A stretch of DNA of 64,000 bases from Lentinula raphanica. Its lineage: Eukaryota > Basidiomycota > Agaricomycetes > Agaricales > Omphalotaceae. Shown here in pieces: positions 1 to 12,049 of this stretch. The stretch is taken from assembly GCA_027919835.1 (NCBI GenBank), contig JANVFP010000006.1, forward strand, positions 62,001 to 126,000. Direction: 5' to 3'. Within the stretch, counting starts at the first letter, position 1. Each line of letters opens with the position of its first letter. The notes under the pieces are model-generated. The model searched no databases. It saw nothing but the letters and a program-made list of their open reading frames with translations, and was not told the DNA's origin. A program made the translations under genes and the position numbers.

Positions 1-1014
1 CTATTGATTGGTTGGATGCGAACGAAAAGATTTACGATGTTTGGCTCTTGGTTGCTTATGCAGCAGCCTCGTGTGGATTTGTACAGGTACGGGAGTTTCC
101 ATTCCTCCTCCTTTCTCTCTAGAATAGCATCTCATGCATCTGTCTTCCAGTATCATACCTTTGTCAGACGAAAGGATGCGGAGGCCGAAGCCAAGCTTCG
201 AAAGCTGAGAGATTGCGTAAGACGTTGGGAAAAGAGCATTTCTCCTGACCATATGTCAGCACGACGCAAGGCCAGTTTCTGCTTTCAAACATCTCTATCG
301 TCGTTCGCTGAGACTGATGTCAAACTTTTTTCTTTGTTTGTTTGTTTGTCGTTCCTTCTGTGTTCTGTCAATTCTTTCCGGATGTTGGTTCGTGTGCTTC
401 GCGTGCGACTTTCAGACGGCGGAAATCATGGCGCTCTTGTACGAAGCTATTCAAACGCCAGTTATGCCCATGGAGGCACCTGCTCTGAACCCGACTGGTG
501 GTGTCAAAGGTAGGCAGCAGGCTGTGCTCGACTACAAGCCGGATCCTACCCGCCCTGGGGCCGGCGTCTTTGTCGCACGCGGTCATACAGGTTCTGAAGC
601 TTCTGTATCAGCGGCGGCATCAACTTCAACAGCCACAAAAGCGGCAGCTAGTAATCAGCCTACGACTAGCTCCGGGCCTATCGTCAACTTCACTCCTCTG
701 ACGGGAGGTGGCGTTTCCAATCTGAATCCTGCAATGAACATTCAGACTGGGACAAGTGACCGTATCATCAACACGCTGGATACTCCGGCCACAGTAGAAG
801 ATCTGGCTGATTTCGCTGTCACGGATACTGGTTTCTTGGAAGGAATGCCCAACCTCATGTTCGACTGGGGTAGGTGTTGTTGTCTCATCTCTTGCTATAT
901 AATGTTCACTGATTCTTGCACATTCCTATTCGTGCGCCAGGTCAATGGGACAGTTTCTTCTCTCGGTTCAGTGGCGCCTCGGATGGGACCCTTCAGGCTC
1001 AGCCTTCGTCTTGA
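1..1014 (+). CDS. 3' part of a fungal Zn2Cys6-type transcription regulator (partial, 5' end outside window)
   Basis: Four exons are readable: 3-86, 151-270, 416-869 and 941-1014 (TGA). The translation begins inside a helical segment (LLVAYAAASCGFVQ) followed by a basic, charged helix (LRKLRDCVRRWEKS) and RRK-TAEIMALLYEA. This resembles the C-terminal half of fungal-specific regulators that have an N-terminal Zn2Cys6 finger. It then runs through a Ser/Thr/Ala-rich linker and ends with MFDWGQWDSFFSRF, an acidic/aromatic tail common in such proteins. The finger itself would lie upstream of base 1 and cannot be seen. Intron 2 (271-415) needs a GC donor (aag|gccagt) to keep frame; introns 87-150 and 870-940 are GT-AG. 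If correct, the product is a nuclear DNA-binding regulator. The family call rests on remembered similarity, not on a search. Confidence 0.6.
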
Positions 1015-1362
1015 ATGTAAATGAGAACGAGAATGTAGATTCTGATTTCTATCTGATTTTCCGTATCATACTTACTTGTGCTATGTGACGTTTTCTACGA
1101 CTACCTCTGCTTTCGTTTTATCTGTCTGCAAAAATAAAATATACATACGTCTCGGTGTACTTTCATTCAATTCGTCTCGTGTGAATCGGAACCGCTTTGA
1201 GCAAATCTTACCGCCGGATTGCTCACTTCACTTGTTCCTTACACAGAGTATGCATCTGTGCTTTGGACGATACTTCGATGCAACGTACTAGACTTCGCAG
1301 GTGTCCGATACCATCTTGATTAGCTGGCTCAAGCTGCATCACGTTGAACGACTACAAAAATA
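1015..1362. other. Intergenic stretch between the regulator and the F-box gene
   Basis: No convincing coding signal. It holds the 3' untranslated region of the upstream gene (an AATAAA-like aaaataaaat lies near 1130) and the promoter of the F-box gene. No repeat or RNA gene was seen. Confidence 0.5.
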
Positions 1363-3260
1363 ATGCTGCTGCCAGACCTGCCTGAAGACATTCTTGTCCA
1401 TATCGTCACCTTCCTTGACGTTCCTGACATTCTATGCTTCCGTCGAGTGCGTTCTCTCTCTCACTGAAATTCAAGGACTCGTGTTCAATTCGTGTTGATA
1501 GACCTGCAAACGCTTCTATGGGATATCGAATTTGACAATTGTTTGGATCAATGCTTGGGAAACTCATATATCTCGCAATAGATATCCCTTCCCTTCGACG
1601 ATCAGTTCGATGGCAGATGCAAAGAACTGTACAGAGCAGCACCACGAGACAAGTCGAATATGTCTCAGCATACAAGCCATGTCGCGCGCAGAACTCGAGC
1701 AGCGTACACGACACGCGTATCGATTAGCGAGAAAGTGGCTACAACCTGATCATCCAGAGCTCACAGAGTCGTCCTTCGAATGCATCTATGCTCTGCGACC
1801 CCACAGAACTACCAAGTGGCCTGTGTCTCCAAGTATATCTATCACAGATGTCCGCTTCGTGCGATCTGTACGAAGAGGGCTCTCAAATTTAGCCACCGTT
1901 GAAAGTATTTTAGTATTGAGCGTGTCAAAAGGTATCTGGTCTGTCATAACGATATGGGACGTACCCATATTTCCGTATGGGAATGACCATGTCCAACAAC
2001 ACCCGCGGAAATGTGCAGAGTGGTCACCCAAGGGAGGGCTCTTCACCGGACTATGCTTGAGCCGCAATCATGGTTCCGAAGCAGACCTGGCCGTTTCCGT
2101 GGTCTGTGAGGGGTGAGTACCTTATTCGTTTGAGATTCACAGCTGCTGATGAACGAACGGGTATGAACAACCATATCATGTTTATTCTTGTCTAATGTAG
2201 TCGTCATGAAATTGATTTGTTCAAGATCTCGGATGTCGGAGAACTGTTCCCAATTTGCACCGTACCTTCTGTCCCTGTGCGTACCTCTGTGACGCCGACA
2301 GAGGAAGGCAGTTCATCTTTGCGAACCATGCCACCAATGAAGCCCATGACGCTATCAGGACAACTTCTTGCAATGTCTGATGATATCGCTTCGACGGTTA
2401 TATATAACTGGAAGACGGGTGCCTTCGCTGTGCTAGAACATGAAGAAGATGAAGTAGGGGTGTGGAAGGTACGATTTCACAAGCCCAAAAATGTCGAAAC
2501 CTTATAACTCCCCTCTTTGAATTCACAGCATGACCATATCATACAGGTTGTTTTCGCGTATAGGAGTATACTCGTCGTAAGAGCGAGATCTGTGCATCTA
2601 TTTCCAGAACCAGAGTTATGCTTAGCTTCACCCTCACCTGTCGACCCCACTACAGCTTTCTCAATTCCTCCTCCTGGATTACCCATATATTCATCAATAG
2701 CTAATCACTCTTTTGGCTGGGTAGACGGCGTGTCCGTCGTCCCTACCTATTCCGAACCATCCTCATGTTCTCAGCCAGGAACATTACACTTATTGGTCCG
2801 TCTGCAAAGCGATAATCCATGGAGAGCGAACGAACACAGTTTGGATTTGTACGAGCTCCCACTGAACCTCAATTTCGGTGTGGAATGTCCCTATCTCTTT
2901 CCTCCCATATGCACCTCCCGAGTTTCCACCACTCGCGGTCCTCTCCGATGTACAGACCTTGCCCTGGGTCGATGTGGGACTGCGATATGGATCAGACCAG
3001 GCGAGCGGGCTTCGCTTGGTCTCGTATCCGGTGTATTCTCCAGTCTTGTGCCAGAAATTTTGGAATTCGAATCTGAAATCGCATCGGAGAACCTAGTCGC
3101 TGGTATCTTTCCTGGTCCTCTCAACCCATATGAAAACGTTCGGACCCGTAGAATTTGCAGCAACGTTGCGAACAATTGGACTGCGTTGGATTACGACGAA
3201 GCCATGGGACTTTTATTTCTGGGAGATGCTACAGGATCTGTATCCATGTTGGAACTCTAG
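1363..3260 (+). CDS. F-box protein
   Basis: The ATG at 1363 starts LPEDILVHIVTFLDVPDILC, a classic F-box beginning only two residues after the start. A 55-base intron (1447-1501) joins it in frame to TCKRLYG, completing the F-box (about residues 2-40). Further introns at 2113-2200 and 2469-2528 are GT-AG and keep frame. The exons are 1363-1446, 1502-2112, 2201-2468 and 2529-3260. F-box proteins link substrates to Skp1-cullin ubiquitin ligases. The rest of the protein (about 560 residues) has no motif I recognise. Its alternating beta-strand-like stretches ending in DYDEAMGLLFLGDATGSV suggest a beta-propeller-like substrate domain, which is inference. Basidiomycetes carry many such orphan F-box genes. 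Confidence 0.8.
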
Positions 3261-3653
3261 TCTTTGATTGTATCGCGAATCATGCCATTGTTGTAACAAG
3301 TGTTCACTACATTATCAAGAGTACGAGTGTATCAATATGAGCTACAAGCAATTGCTACAATTGATTAGAAAAGTTGATCAATACTTGTGGGTATACGAAT
3401 TTCGAACGATACAATGACCCCAGGCTACAGTGCCACAACAGATATCAAGGAAGGAAGGAAGAAAAATACTAGGTACTGCATGGGTAATACCTTGTACGAT
3501 GATCCACCCATGGGCGGATTGTCCGTGCGAAAATCAGGCTGTAGCCTCAGAAAAACAGCAAAAAAAATGGCCTGAAAATAATGGCTCAGGAGTCAAATTT
3601 CTGGCCCACGGGGAAAGTAAGAGAAAATCACAAAGAGAACCCAGCCTCAAACA
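3261..3653. other. Convergent intergenic region
   Basis: The 3' ends of the F-box gene (+) and the Rap1-like gene (-) face each other here. No coding signal, repeat or RNA gene was seen. Confidence 0.5.
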
Positions 3654-6600
3654 TCAACCAGAAGGATGAAAAACAAAAACCCCACCGCGCCCCGTAACCC
3701 GCCTCTGTTCTCTCTGAATCGCTTCGTCCTTCCTTCCCTGCCGAGAGAGCAACTCAATCTGTCCCGCACGCGAATGCGTCGGGGGACTATACCCAGCATC
3801 AGGCAACGGTCTGCTCAAAATCGTCGGTAGAAACACCTCCCGAGGACGAGCACGATGGCCGATTGACGATGGCCCGGAACGCTTTTCACTGCGTCTCCTA
3901 CTGTTCATGTTCATATTGTTCATGAACCTGCTGAGCGAGAGGAGAGCATCATGAGCGCGCGGTTTCGACGAGGGAGGAAGGGGGAGGGAAGATGGGAATG
4001 GATCCGAGTGCAATCGTCTCACCTTGCACTAGGCTGATTGGGATGATGAGTACGCTTATTGAACTCGCTTTTGCTGCTCGCAGTGGTAATCCCAGCAGGA
4101 GGAGTCGTCGAGTCCAACCTAGAGTTGCCCTCCTCCCTATCAACGCTCCGTGAAGTCATCTCCATTCCCATCGTCACACCAGACGACCGCCGCCTGACAG
4201 TAGCCTGCCTCAACAACGCCCCAGCCATATCCCTCAACTGACCCAATATAGCCACCGCCTCGTCCAAATCCCCCGCCTCTTTCCAGACCTGACACACATA
4301 ATCCGGAGGAAACTGATACTCCCGAGATAGATTCTGGATCGTCTGCTCGACGAGCAGGGTTTGATCCGCGGGAGACAATTTAAGAGAGGAATGAGGTGAA
4401 TGATCTGTTTCCTGGACCCGGATGGAGTTTGGAGGGATCACACCTCCGAGGGACGAGGATGAGGATGAGGAAGATCGGTGAGCAGCAGGAGGAAACGATC
4501 CGGAGTTTCTACCACCACCATTCGACGAACTCCTCCTAGAACGCGCACGATCCAGTTCACGAAGATCAAGGCGCTTTGCACGAGAAGCGGAAGTTGATCG
4601 ACTAGGCTTCGAAGTGGGTTCTGCACGGTGAACTACTGTCTCGTCGATGTCCACGACCATGTTCTTCCCTTTATCCTTTCTCGTACCAGTGCTCATACTC
4701 ACGTCCGGGACCGCAGGCTGTGGAGAAGTCGAAGGACCAGAGAAGAGACTGTACATCGAGTCATCGACAGCTTGGGTCGGTCGGTCCGACCTCGACGTGG
4801 ATGCCACGGGGTGAGGATGAGCAATGTTAGTCTCAGCAGCAAAGGGATTTTCCATTTCGGAAGAACGAGCACCGGCAATGTCTTGGTTGTTGCTCGAACG
4901 ACTCGCGCCCTGGCTATCAGTCCGACGTCGATTCTGTTTCTTCGCAGCCGCCATGGGAACAGGTGATCCCCTCGCCCTCACAACGCTCTCTCTAATCCTC
5001 TCCCTCTCACCAGCACCAGCACCACTACCAACTTCCTTCCCCGTCCCATTACGAGAACCAGAACCCAACGCTTCCGATTCTGATTCCTCCAAAGAACCCC
5101 TACCGTCACCCGCCTCCCTCGTTCCCTCCCTCCGCTCTCTTTCCCTTCCCGCTCTCTCAACACGCGCCCGTCTATCCCTCTCAATCGACCTCCTACTCCG
5201 TTCCATCTCGAGTATAAACGCATTCAGCGCTTTCACCACAGACTCTGCCGTCTCGTTGCTCACCGAGGGTCGTTCGGTGTCGCTGGTCAGAGAACGACGG
5301 TGGGCGTGGGCCAGGGGAAGAGGTGTGGAGGGTTGGGATTGTTCGTCGTCGGGATCGGGAGTGTCGAATGGATGGATTTGGTCCGGGAGGAGGTTGTTGG
5401 GAGAGGGAGGTTGGGTGTGGGATTGCGGTAGGGGTTCAGGCAAGTCGAAAGGACTTTGTATTGAGGATTGAGGAGGGGATAGATCTGGAATTGGATCTGG
5501 ATCTGGGATTTGACCGTTGTCGTCAGAAGAGGAAGGACCGGGTTCTGGTTCTATAGAAGACATATGAGGTGAAGATCCAGGCGGAGACGTAGGATGTGAG
5601 AAAAGTTGAGAATCGGAGGCCTGTGTAAACAGCGGTTCGTCATCATCATTATCGTCCTCATACGCTCGTCCTGGTTCAGTCATTTCCCTTTCTTCATCCA
5701 GTTCTTCCTCCTCTGGCGTCTCGCTGCCACTTTCAGAACTATCCACTAGCGGCGGAGAGTGTGTGACACGAGTGGGTTGGGTAAATAACGGTTCTTCCTC
5801 TTCCTCCTCCTCTTCTTCTTCTTCAGCGTCTCGTCCGGTTCCATGCCTCGATGGTGATTGATTGAGGGATGGATTCTCAAATCCATCTCCTGTATCGATA
5901 TCAATCTGACGTTCTTTCCCCTTCCGTGATGGCTGAACGAGGTTTGTAGATGGCGGAACGAGATTTGTAGATGGCAACGAAGACGAAGATCCTGTATGGC
6001 CGGGAAAACCAAGAGTTTGATTCTGTTCGCGACTTCGTTCAGAGTACGACGGAGCGGTTCCATTGGCTCCAGACACCCGCTGTTGCAAATCAGCCGACTT
6101 CTGTTTCCTACTCGCTCGAACAGGAGGCCACTGAGGTTCGATAGCATATACTCCCAGTGTTTTCTGTTTCTTTCCTCTCTTTCCTTCTACTCGTGAATCC
6201 GAGTCTGAGCTACTCGAATAGACCCGGCGCGAAGGCTGTTTATGACGTTCTCCCCCAAACAGGCTCTCTACCAGCTTGGGAACCGGTCTCGGTTTAGAGC
6301 GCGAGATGGACCTCGGGGGACGATCTGTATCAGAGGAGCCAGCAAAGATGTCATCTGAAGGGTTGGGAAAGGGAGGAGGGGATTCAAAGAAGCCAGAATC
6401 TGCCGCGGTGGCTGTCAGACCATCGGAACTGCCTCGTGGGATTTTATCGCGGACGTCGTGGCGTGGGCTGGGAGGGATCGAATGCAGAGGAGGTGAACGT
6501 GGTTTCGAGCTAGAATGAATAGAATCTTTGGGTTTGCTTTGAACATGGTTGGAAGAGAGGCGAAAGACTCACAGTTGGGGCTCGTCACTATCTGGCTCGA

Positions 6601-7344
6601 TGGGATCCGTCAACATATGATTAACCTCCACGTCGTCTTCTTCATCCTCATTGACCTCTTGGAAAAGGTATTCGTTATGATCATCCAGAGTTGGAAAAGT
6701 GTGTTTTTCGACTCGCGATTGAGTCGTAGCCGGCGGCTTGGCTTGTACGACGTGACGACTGCAGCCTTCACCTTTGTCTTCGGCTCTTGCTTGAGCAGGA
6801 CGTCTCCCGAGTATCTGACTGACTTGAACAAAGCCTATATTGGCAACAGCTGCAGGAATATCCTTCTTGGAACGTTTTATCCGCTTCCCAGAGTCCTGTG
6901 TGGGCGACTCCTTTAGTTTCCGTTTACGCGATGGACTTGGTTCCTCGCGATCATGGAGCGTGTTTGGTGAAGAAGATGGTTGAGTGGATGGAGCGTTGGC
7001 CTGCCTTCGATTGAAAACACGGATTCTGCGTTCGAAATCATCTGAATCTCGCATATACCTAGCTCGCCATGACTGCAATGGGTGCCGAGAGCTCCAAGGC
7101 CATTGACCGCTAGCCTACAGATGGCGTTGAAGTATCGAGAGAGATAAGGGGTAAGGGTACCATACATTATCTGTGAGTTGCTTGTATATGCGAGTGCCTT
7201 TTCGACCGCCAACTACCGAATGCTGAGCAAGATATTTTATAAGGAGATCGTCATCTTCTGTACTGAACGAGTTTCTTCCGCTAGTGAAAGGAGTGAGAAT
7301 GGAGGGTTGAGAGAAGGTTAGGGTGATGCATACCCAGGAGGCAT
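3654..7344 (-). CDS. Rap1-like telomere protein with N-terminal Myb domain
   Basis: The five-exon model is 7344-7334 (11-base first exon, MPPG), 7280-7166, 7114-6573, 6509-4023 and 3927-3654, giving about 1142 residues. Exons 1-3 join into GRNSFSTEDDDLLIKYLAQ, then GTRIYKQLTDN, then HPLQSWRARYMRD. This is the TEDD...IY..L...H..QSWR.RY layout of the Rap1 Myb domain (about residues 5-66). The middle is long and disordered, rich in Ser, Pro and acidic runs (poly-Glu near residue 455; EPLFTQ occurs twice). Near residues 930-1000 is a predicted helical block (PPDYVCQVWKEAGDLDEAVA), possibly the small C-terminal partner-binding module. Rap1 proteins act at telomeres in length control and silencing; whether this one binds DNA directly or through a TRF-like partner is unknown. 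No BRCT domain is encoded upstream of the Myb domain in this model. The last intron ends in a tandem acceptor (cagcag), so one Ser may be optional. Confidence 0.75.
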
Positions 7345-7451
7345 ATATGATGATGATGGTACGAGGAAGAGGGCGTGTTATAGCACGTGACACGAAAACA
7401 GAGGATTTTTCCATTTACGGAAATGATTCAAGTACAAACAAAGAACGATAT

Positions 7452-8601
7452 TCAGTAAGCACCAGAAGCAGGGGCTCCTCCTCCAGCACCATAACCACCT
7501 CCAGTACCAGCACCATAACCACCTTCAGCCCCAGCAGCACCTCCAGCCCCAGCCCCAGCCCCAGCATTACTTCCTTCCTTGTATCCTTGCTCCGCCCCCG
7601 TTGCTGCGCCTTTGATTCCATTTCCAACCGACTGCACAGACTTGTTGATATTCTGTGCACCGTTCGCTATTTTCTGCTTGACGTGCTGAACTCCCTGCTT
7701 AATCTTCCTCCACGGCCAGGTGATTGCGTTGTGGAACTTATGCCCCAAGTTCTTGATACCACTCTTTACCTTGTTTTTAAAATTCTCCTTCTTCGTTTCG
7801 ATATTCTCGGCGGCCTTGACCAGACCCGTATTACTGACATCTGGGTTCGAGGGAACATTCGGGGTGGGGGAAATGGGACTGGAGGGAGCGGAACCGGAAT
7901 AGGGATCAACTTGTCGCCGCTCAAGGGGCATCCCACCTCCACCTCCACCAGCTGGCGGTCCGCTGTTAGCCTTCTGGTACCCATTCTTCACCTTCTGCCC
8001 AATTCCTTTCGCCGTGTTCTTCACGCTGTGCCAAATATCTTTGAACCCCTTGCCAAAACTCTGCACGGCATCCGAGTGATACACCTTCGATGCCCAATTA
8101 CCTATCGAATCCCACAATCCGCGTCTGTTGAGAGGATGGTTTGAAGGGACAAGACCATCCGTCCTCGCGGTCAACGTCGAATGAGGCGTCGAATGAGCCG
8201 CCGCGTAGTTCTCTGCGAATTCGGAAGAGGGATCGACGATGGTACGGGAGCGAAGCGGGGAAGGGTCATCGGCGTCACCGGCATAGTCACGATCCTCGAG
8301 GTCCTACATCCATACAACGCATCAGCTCCTCGGAAGCTCAACAGTAGGAATGATTCACTCACAGGTGGTTCTCGCACCTCAAGTGCAGGTGCAAAACGGC
8401 CGAGGCTGCGCGCGGATGGAGAAGAAGTCGTCCAAGAAGGAGAAGAATCAGATCTGGTAGATAAAGAAGTGTCCTAACACCGCAAATCAGCAAGGTTTTT
8501 CTTTTGGTCAGATCAAAATGTTAACATACCGGCTTGAAGATGGGTCTTGACAGGACAACAGAAGCAAGTCCCAGCAAGAGAAAAGACAGGCGAAGCTGCA
8601 T
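7452..8601 (-). CDS. Small secreted Gly/Ala-rich protein with basic amphipathic segments
   Basis: Three exons (8601-8530, 8473-8363, 8303-7452), all joined in phase 0, give 344 residues. The first exon encodes a clear signal peptide (MQLRLSFLLLGLASVVLS). The mature part has Lys-rich stretches with regular hydrophobic spacing (KGFKDIWHSVKNTAKGIGQK; FKNKVKSGIKNLGHKFHN) that would form basic amphipathic helices, separated by a Gly-rich linker. It ends in a tail of GAG and GGYGAG repeats. No enzyme motif is visible. The neighbouring gene at 9614-10341 has nearly the same signal peptide and a similar Lys/Gly/Ala composition, so the two are tandem paralogues. Surface, adhesive or membrane-active roles are all possible; none is shown by the sequence. 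Confidence 0.75.
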
Positions 8602-9613
8602 GATGAATTCTAAAGCAAGTCGTAAGTCCAAACCGTCCCCAATCTGATCATCGCCATACAAGCAAAGCAAACATACCAGATACGATGGAAAAAAGGCAAC
8701 CGAAAGAGAAATACGTTCCAGGACGACGCCGGTTTGCAATTCGCGAATAATAGAAAAGAAGATCCTCCAACTACTTTGAGCCAGCAAAGTAGATGTTTCG
8801 TTGTCTGTGGACGGGCACGCTTGACCAGAAGCTAAAGAGGGTGGGGAAATTTTTATTTGTCTCTCTTTTTATCATCCGACTCCCCGAAAGATTTTTTTCC
8901 CTTTGTTCGAACACATGAACAAACATTGTGATAGGTATCATAGAACATCGCCTTTCCAGCGCCTCTGCTCCCCCTCGTCCACATTGCTCTAATCGCTCTT
9001 CCGTCGGAGGCAGGTCGCAGGGTTACCAGAAGGTTACAGATATCAAACAGTTTATGCGATTACCCGTCCGTTGGGTCGACCATCGATCCGTAGGTTCTGT
9101 GGAAGTCTTTGGAGCGCATAGCTCCAGACACTCCTCAATGCTCTCAATGCTTGGCGGCGCACCCGCCAGGCTCCTCTACCGTACTACCCTCCTCCCTCCT
9201 CTATCGTTCCCGTATTCACGTAGGTCTACGTACGGTGAAGGGAACAAAGAAAATCCTATATGATACCCTATCGGTAGGACGTCCAAGAATCCAAAATTCA
9301 CTTCACGAACAGCTGTGACTGTGAGGCTTTTAAATTTTATGTTGCTGATAAGCCCAGATCCAACCTTGGCATTCAGACACAGGTTCAATTCCTGTTCATT
9401 CAGATGAGGGCTTTCTTCATGCGCACCATACGTCAGACGTCTCAGGCCCCGCCGCCTCGCGACGATAACTCTTACCAGACGCCGGCCATACGCACTCATT
9501 CAGACTCATTCACAACATATCTGAGCACAGCGCAGAACATAAGAGCGCAGTGGTAGAAACCGAACTGTTACATATGCTATACTATTCTCCGAAAGTACCA
9601 AACAAAGAGGCGC
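8602..9613. other. Intergenic stretch between the two secreted paralogues
   Basis: It holds the promoter of the 7452-8601 gene and the 3' region of the 9614-10341 gene. Short open frames occur on both strands but lack splice logic or recognisable composition. No repeat was seen. Confidence 0.4.
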
Positions 9614-10341
9614 TTAAACATTGTTCGGTGGTGGTGCTTGAGAGTTTGCACCTGCTTCATAGCCTTTCTTCGCACCGTTCAATGCACCGGTCACAAAACC
9701 ACCGGCTGCACCGGCTGCGCCCTTGACACTACTCTCCGCACCAGTAACTATGTTATTAGCCCCGTTCTTGATTTGATCTTTCATATGGTCCTCCTTGTTC
9801 TGGACATGCTGAGCCGCGTTTGCTAGGTTGCCGAAGAATCCATGAGGCTCATCCTGTCCTGAGTCGCCATCAGACGAGATGCGCCTGACAAGAGGCATCC
9901 CTGAGCCGCCTGCCTTGACTGAAGGTGCTGGAGGAATGCCACCCACACTGGTCCCCTGAGTAGGCGTGCCAGAAACATTGGAGCCAGTCGGGAAAACGGT
10001 CGACGTAGGACTCGAGCCTTCCACTGCGGCGGTCGACGTTACTACTCGACGATTCAGAGTCTATAAGGGTTCAAAGTCAACGCCAACGTTCGACACGATC
10101 TCGAGGTAACCCGATCGACAACAAGAGAAAAAGACTCACAGCACTGTCGGCATTAACGGTAGGTGTGCGGTAGGGAGTGGACGGCGTGACCTCAGAGCGC
10201 TACGAAAGTGATATTTCGACGGTTAGTAAAGTCATCGTGCAGCAACGAGCGTGTACTTACAGCTTGAAGAGCATAGTCGATAGGCCTAGCATAGGTGGCA
10301 ACAGCTAGACCGAGCAACACGAAAGACAATCGCAACTGCAT
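9614..10341 (-). CDS. Small secreted Ala/Gly-rich protein, paralogue of the 7452-8601 gene
   Basis: Three phase-0 exons (10341-10261, 10199-10140, 10060-9614) give 195 residues. The N-terminus MQLRLSFVLLGLAVATYA is a signal peptide almost identical to that of the gene downstream. The mature protein starts Thr/Ser/Pro-rich and includes GGSGMPLVRR, which matches GGGMPLERR in the paralogue. A Lys-containing helical stretch (NKEDHMKDQIKNGANNIV) and an Ala/Gly-rich end (GAAGAAGGFVTGALNGAKKG) follow. Same strand, same intron layout and shared motifs point to a tandem duplication. Function unknown. Confidence 0.75.
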
Positions 10342-12049
10342 GATTGATGGTACGTGTCTGAGATGACCATAACCAGTCAAAAACGACCTTCTCGTCGAGC
10401 TCGGTGGTGAAACGACTTACGTGAATTGAAGAAAAGCAAAAGAACTTGTAGCACGAAGCTGTAAGGCTTTGAGAGACGCAAAAGCAAGATTTTGTCTAGC
10501 ACAGTATCAGACGGAGATCCACACTACTTTGACCAGCAGAGTGTGTGGTAGCGAAAACTTGTCCAGAAGTATTGGGGGAGAAAAGGATCGTTCGCTCGCT
10601 TTATTAATCGAGTCCAGATCAAACAGGATCAAACCTGATCAGACCCGACCCTCGCAAGCTTGTGCAACGGGATCAAAAGTCATATTCAAGGTGCCAACGC
10701 TCCATCGGGGTTCATGAGGGTTCATGCTGGTTCATGAGGGTCACCACGTTCACAGCCTCCATCTTCTCCTCTTCTAAGAATCTATACACTGCCATACTAC
10801 TCTGCCATATCAGGACCAATCGTGTCGTTTTCATCCAAAGTATTACAATATTCGGGCTGAACGAAAAGGAAATGTTCCGAAAATATAATCGCTCAGATAT
10901 CACTGTATCAGCCAAGTTTCTGTTAATTTTCCGAAGGTCCTTCGCGTAAGATGAGAGGTCCACATGCTGCATTTGCGATATTTTGGACTCACCTATATGA
11001 TCGAGCTGATACACGACAGATACACATACGAGCCTCCACAATCCCCAGACCGACTCTCTCGACGAGAATCAGTTCATAAGCTCATGTTCAGGTGTTGTGT
11101 GCGTGCACTTCCTTTGTTCTAGTGGCTGGAGATTTGCACAAAACCACATCGGAGATGCTGCGCTGAATGCACTTATCGGACACTGCACTGCATGACTGAT
11201 TCTCATAACGTTCCCGACTTGGCTCGTGTGGGCCAAGTGTTCTGAGTTCAAAACAAATAGCGCAGTGTGAGTCGGACTGTGTGACAGAGTGCGACGGGCC
11301 AAGCGATCACAGGCGATAAGACCGTGGACGGCGCTAGATGGCGCTGTCACTGAGGAGCACTGCCTATAGTACTGCCCAGTGCTTGCTGGTATGCTTGGCA
11401 GACCGTCACGCTCGATGCTGAAGGGCGGCAGGGATGAAAAAAGAACAAAAACGTGGAAGACTACGGTCCAACTTGAGGGAACGTTAACGGAGAAAACCCA
11501 TTTTGGAGAGGCCAAGAGTGTTCTTGAAGCTATGTTGGGTACAAACTCGGACGAAGAGAAAGAGCCCTAGTACTAGGAAGGCTCGACGCGGGGAGCAGCA
11601 GTGGGTGACCTCGGACTTCAGTAGTTGTTCGGACTTCAACTTCTTTGTACTCACACAACCAGGTAAGATAAAAAATTCTCTATCCTCAATGTGGCAAATT
11701 CAACAGAAGCTTTGATCTTGTTGCAACCTGTTGCAACAGAAATTTGAAAACAGAGGTCTGAGTAGCCGAGTGCTTATAATTACTGACTTGGTGGTTTCGT
11801 ATTTCGGAGTCCAAGAATAGTGTTCTAAATCAAGACCAGGATAATTCACTGAGTGAACGTTTGGGTACCATCAGCCTGCTAGGATATTCCTGATACTCCT
11901 CTAGCGGAGACCTAGTTGAAAGTTGGACAATGGTTGAAACTGGACAGTGAAAAGCGACTAACGCAACGCCGCTTACATAACAAACGCTCAGCGCTTCTTT
12001 AAGCCCTTTCTTTCTCCAAGCTGACCATCATCGTCTGAAGCCTGAAGTG
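10342..12049. other. Long intergenic stretch
   Basis: Nothing coding can be supported. Near 10710-10745 a short direct repeat (GGTTCATG three times) is visible. The open frame on the minus strand at 11069-11515 has no splice or family support. The right part contains the promoter of the 12050 gene. Confidence 0.4.

Noticed and set aside
11069..11515. Minus-strand frame of 148 residues
   Set aside because: No family resemblance, splice logic or signal peptide; composition looks like random open sequence.
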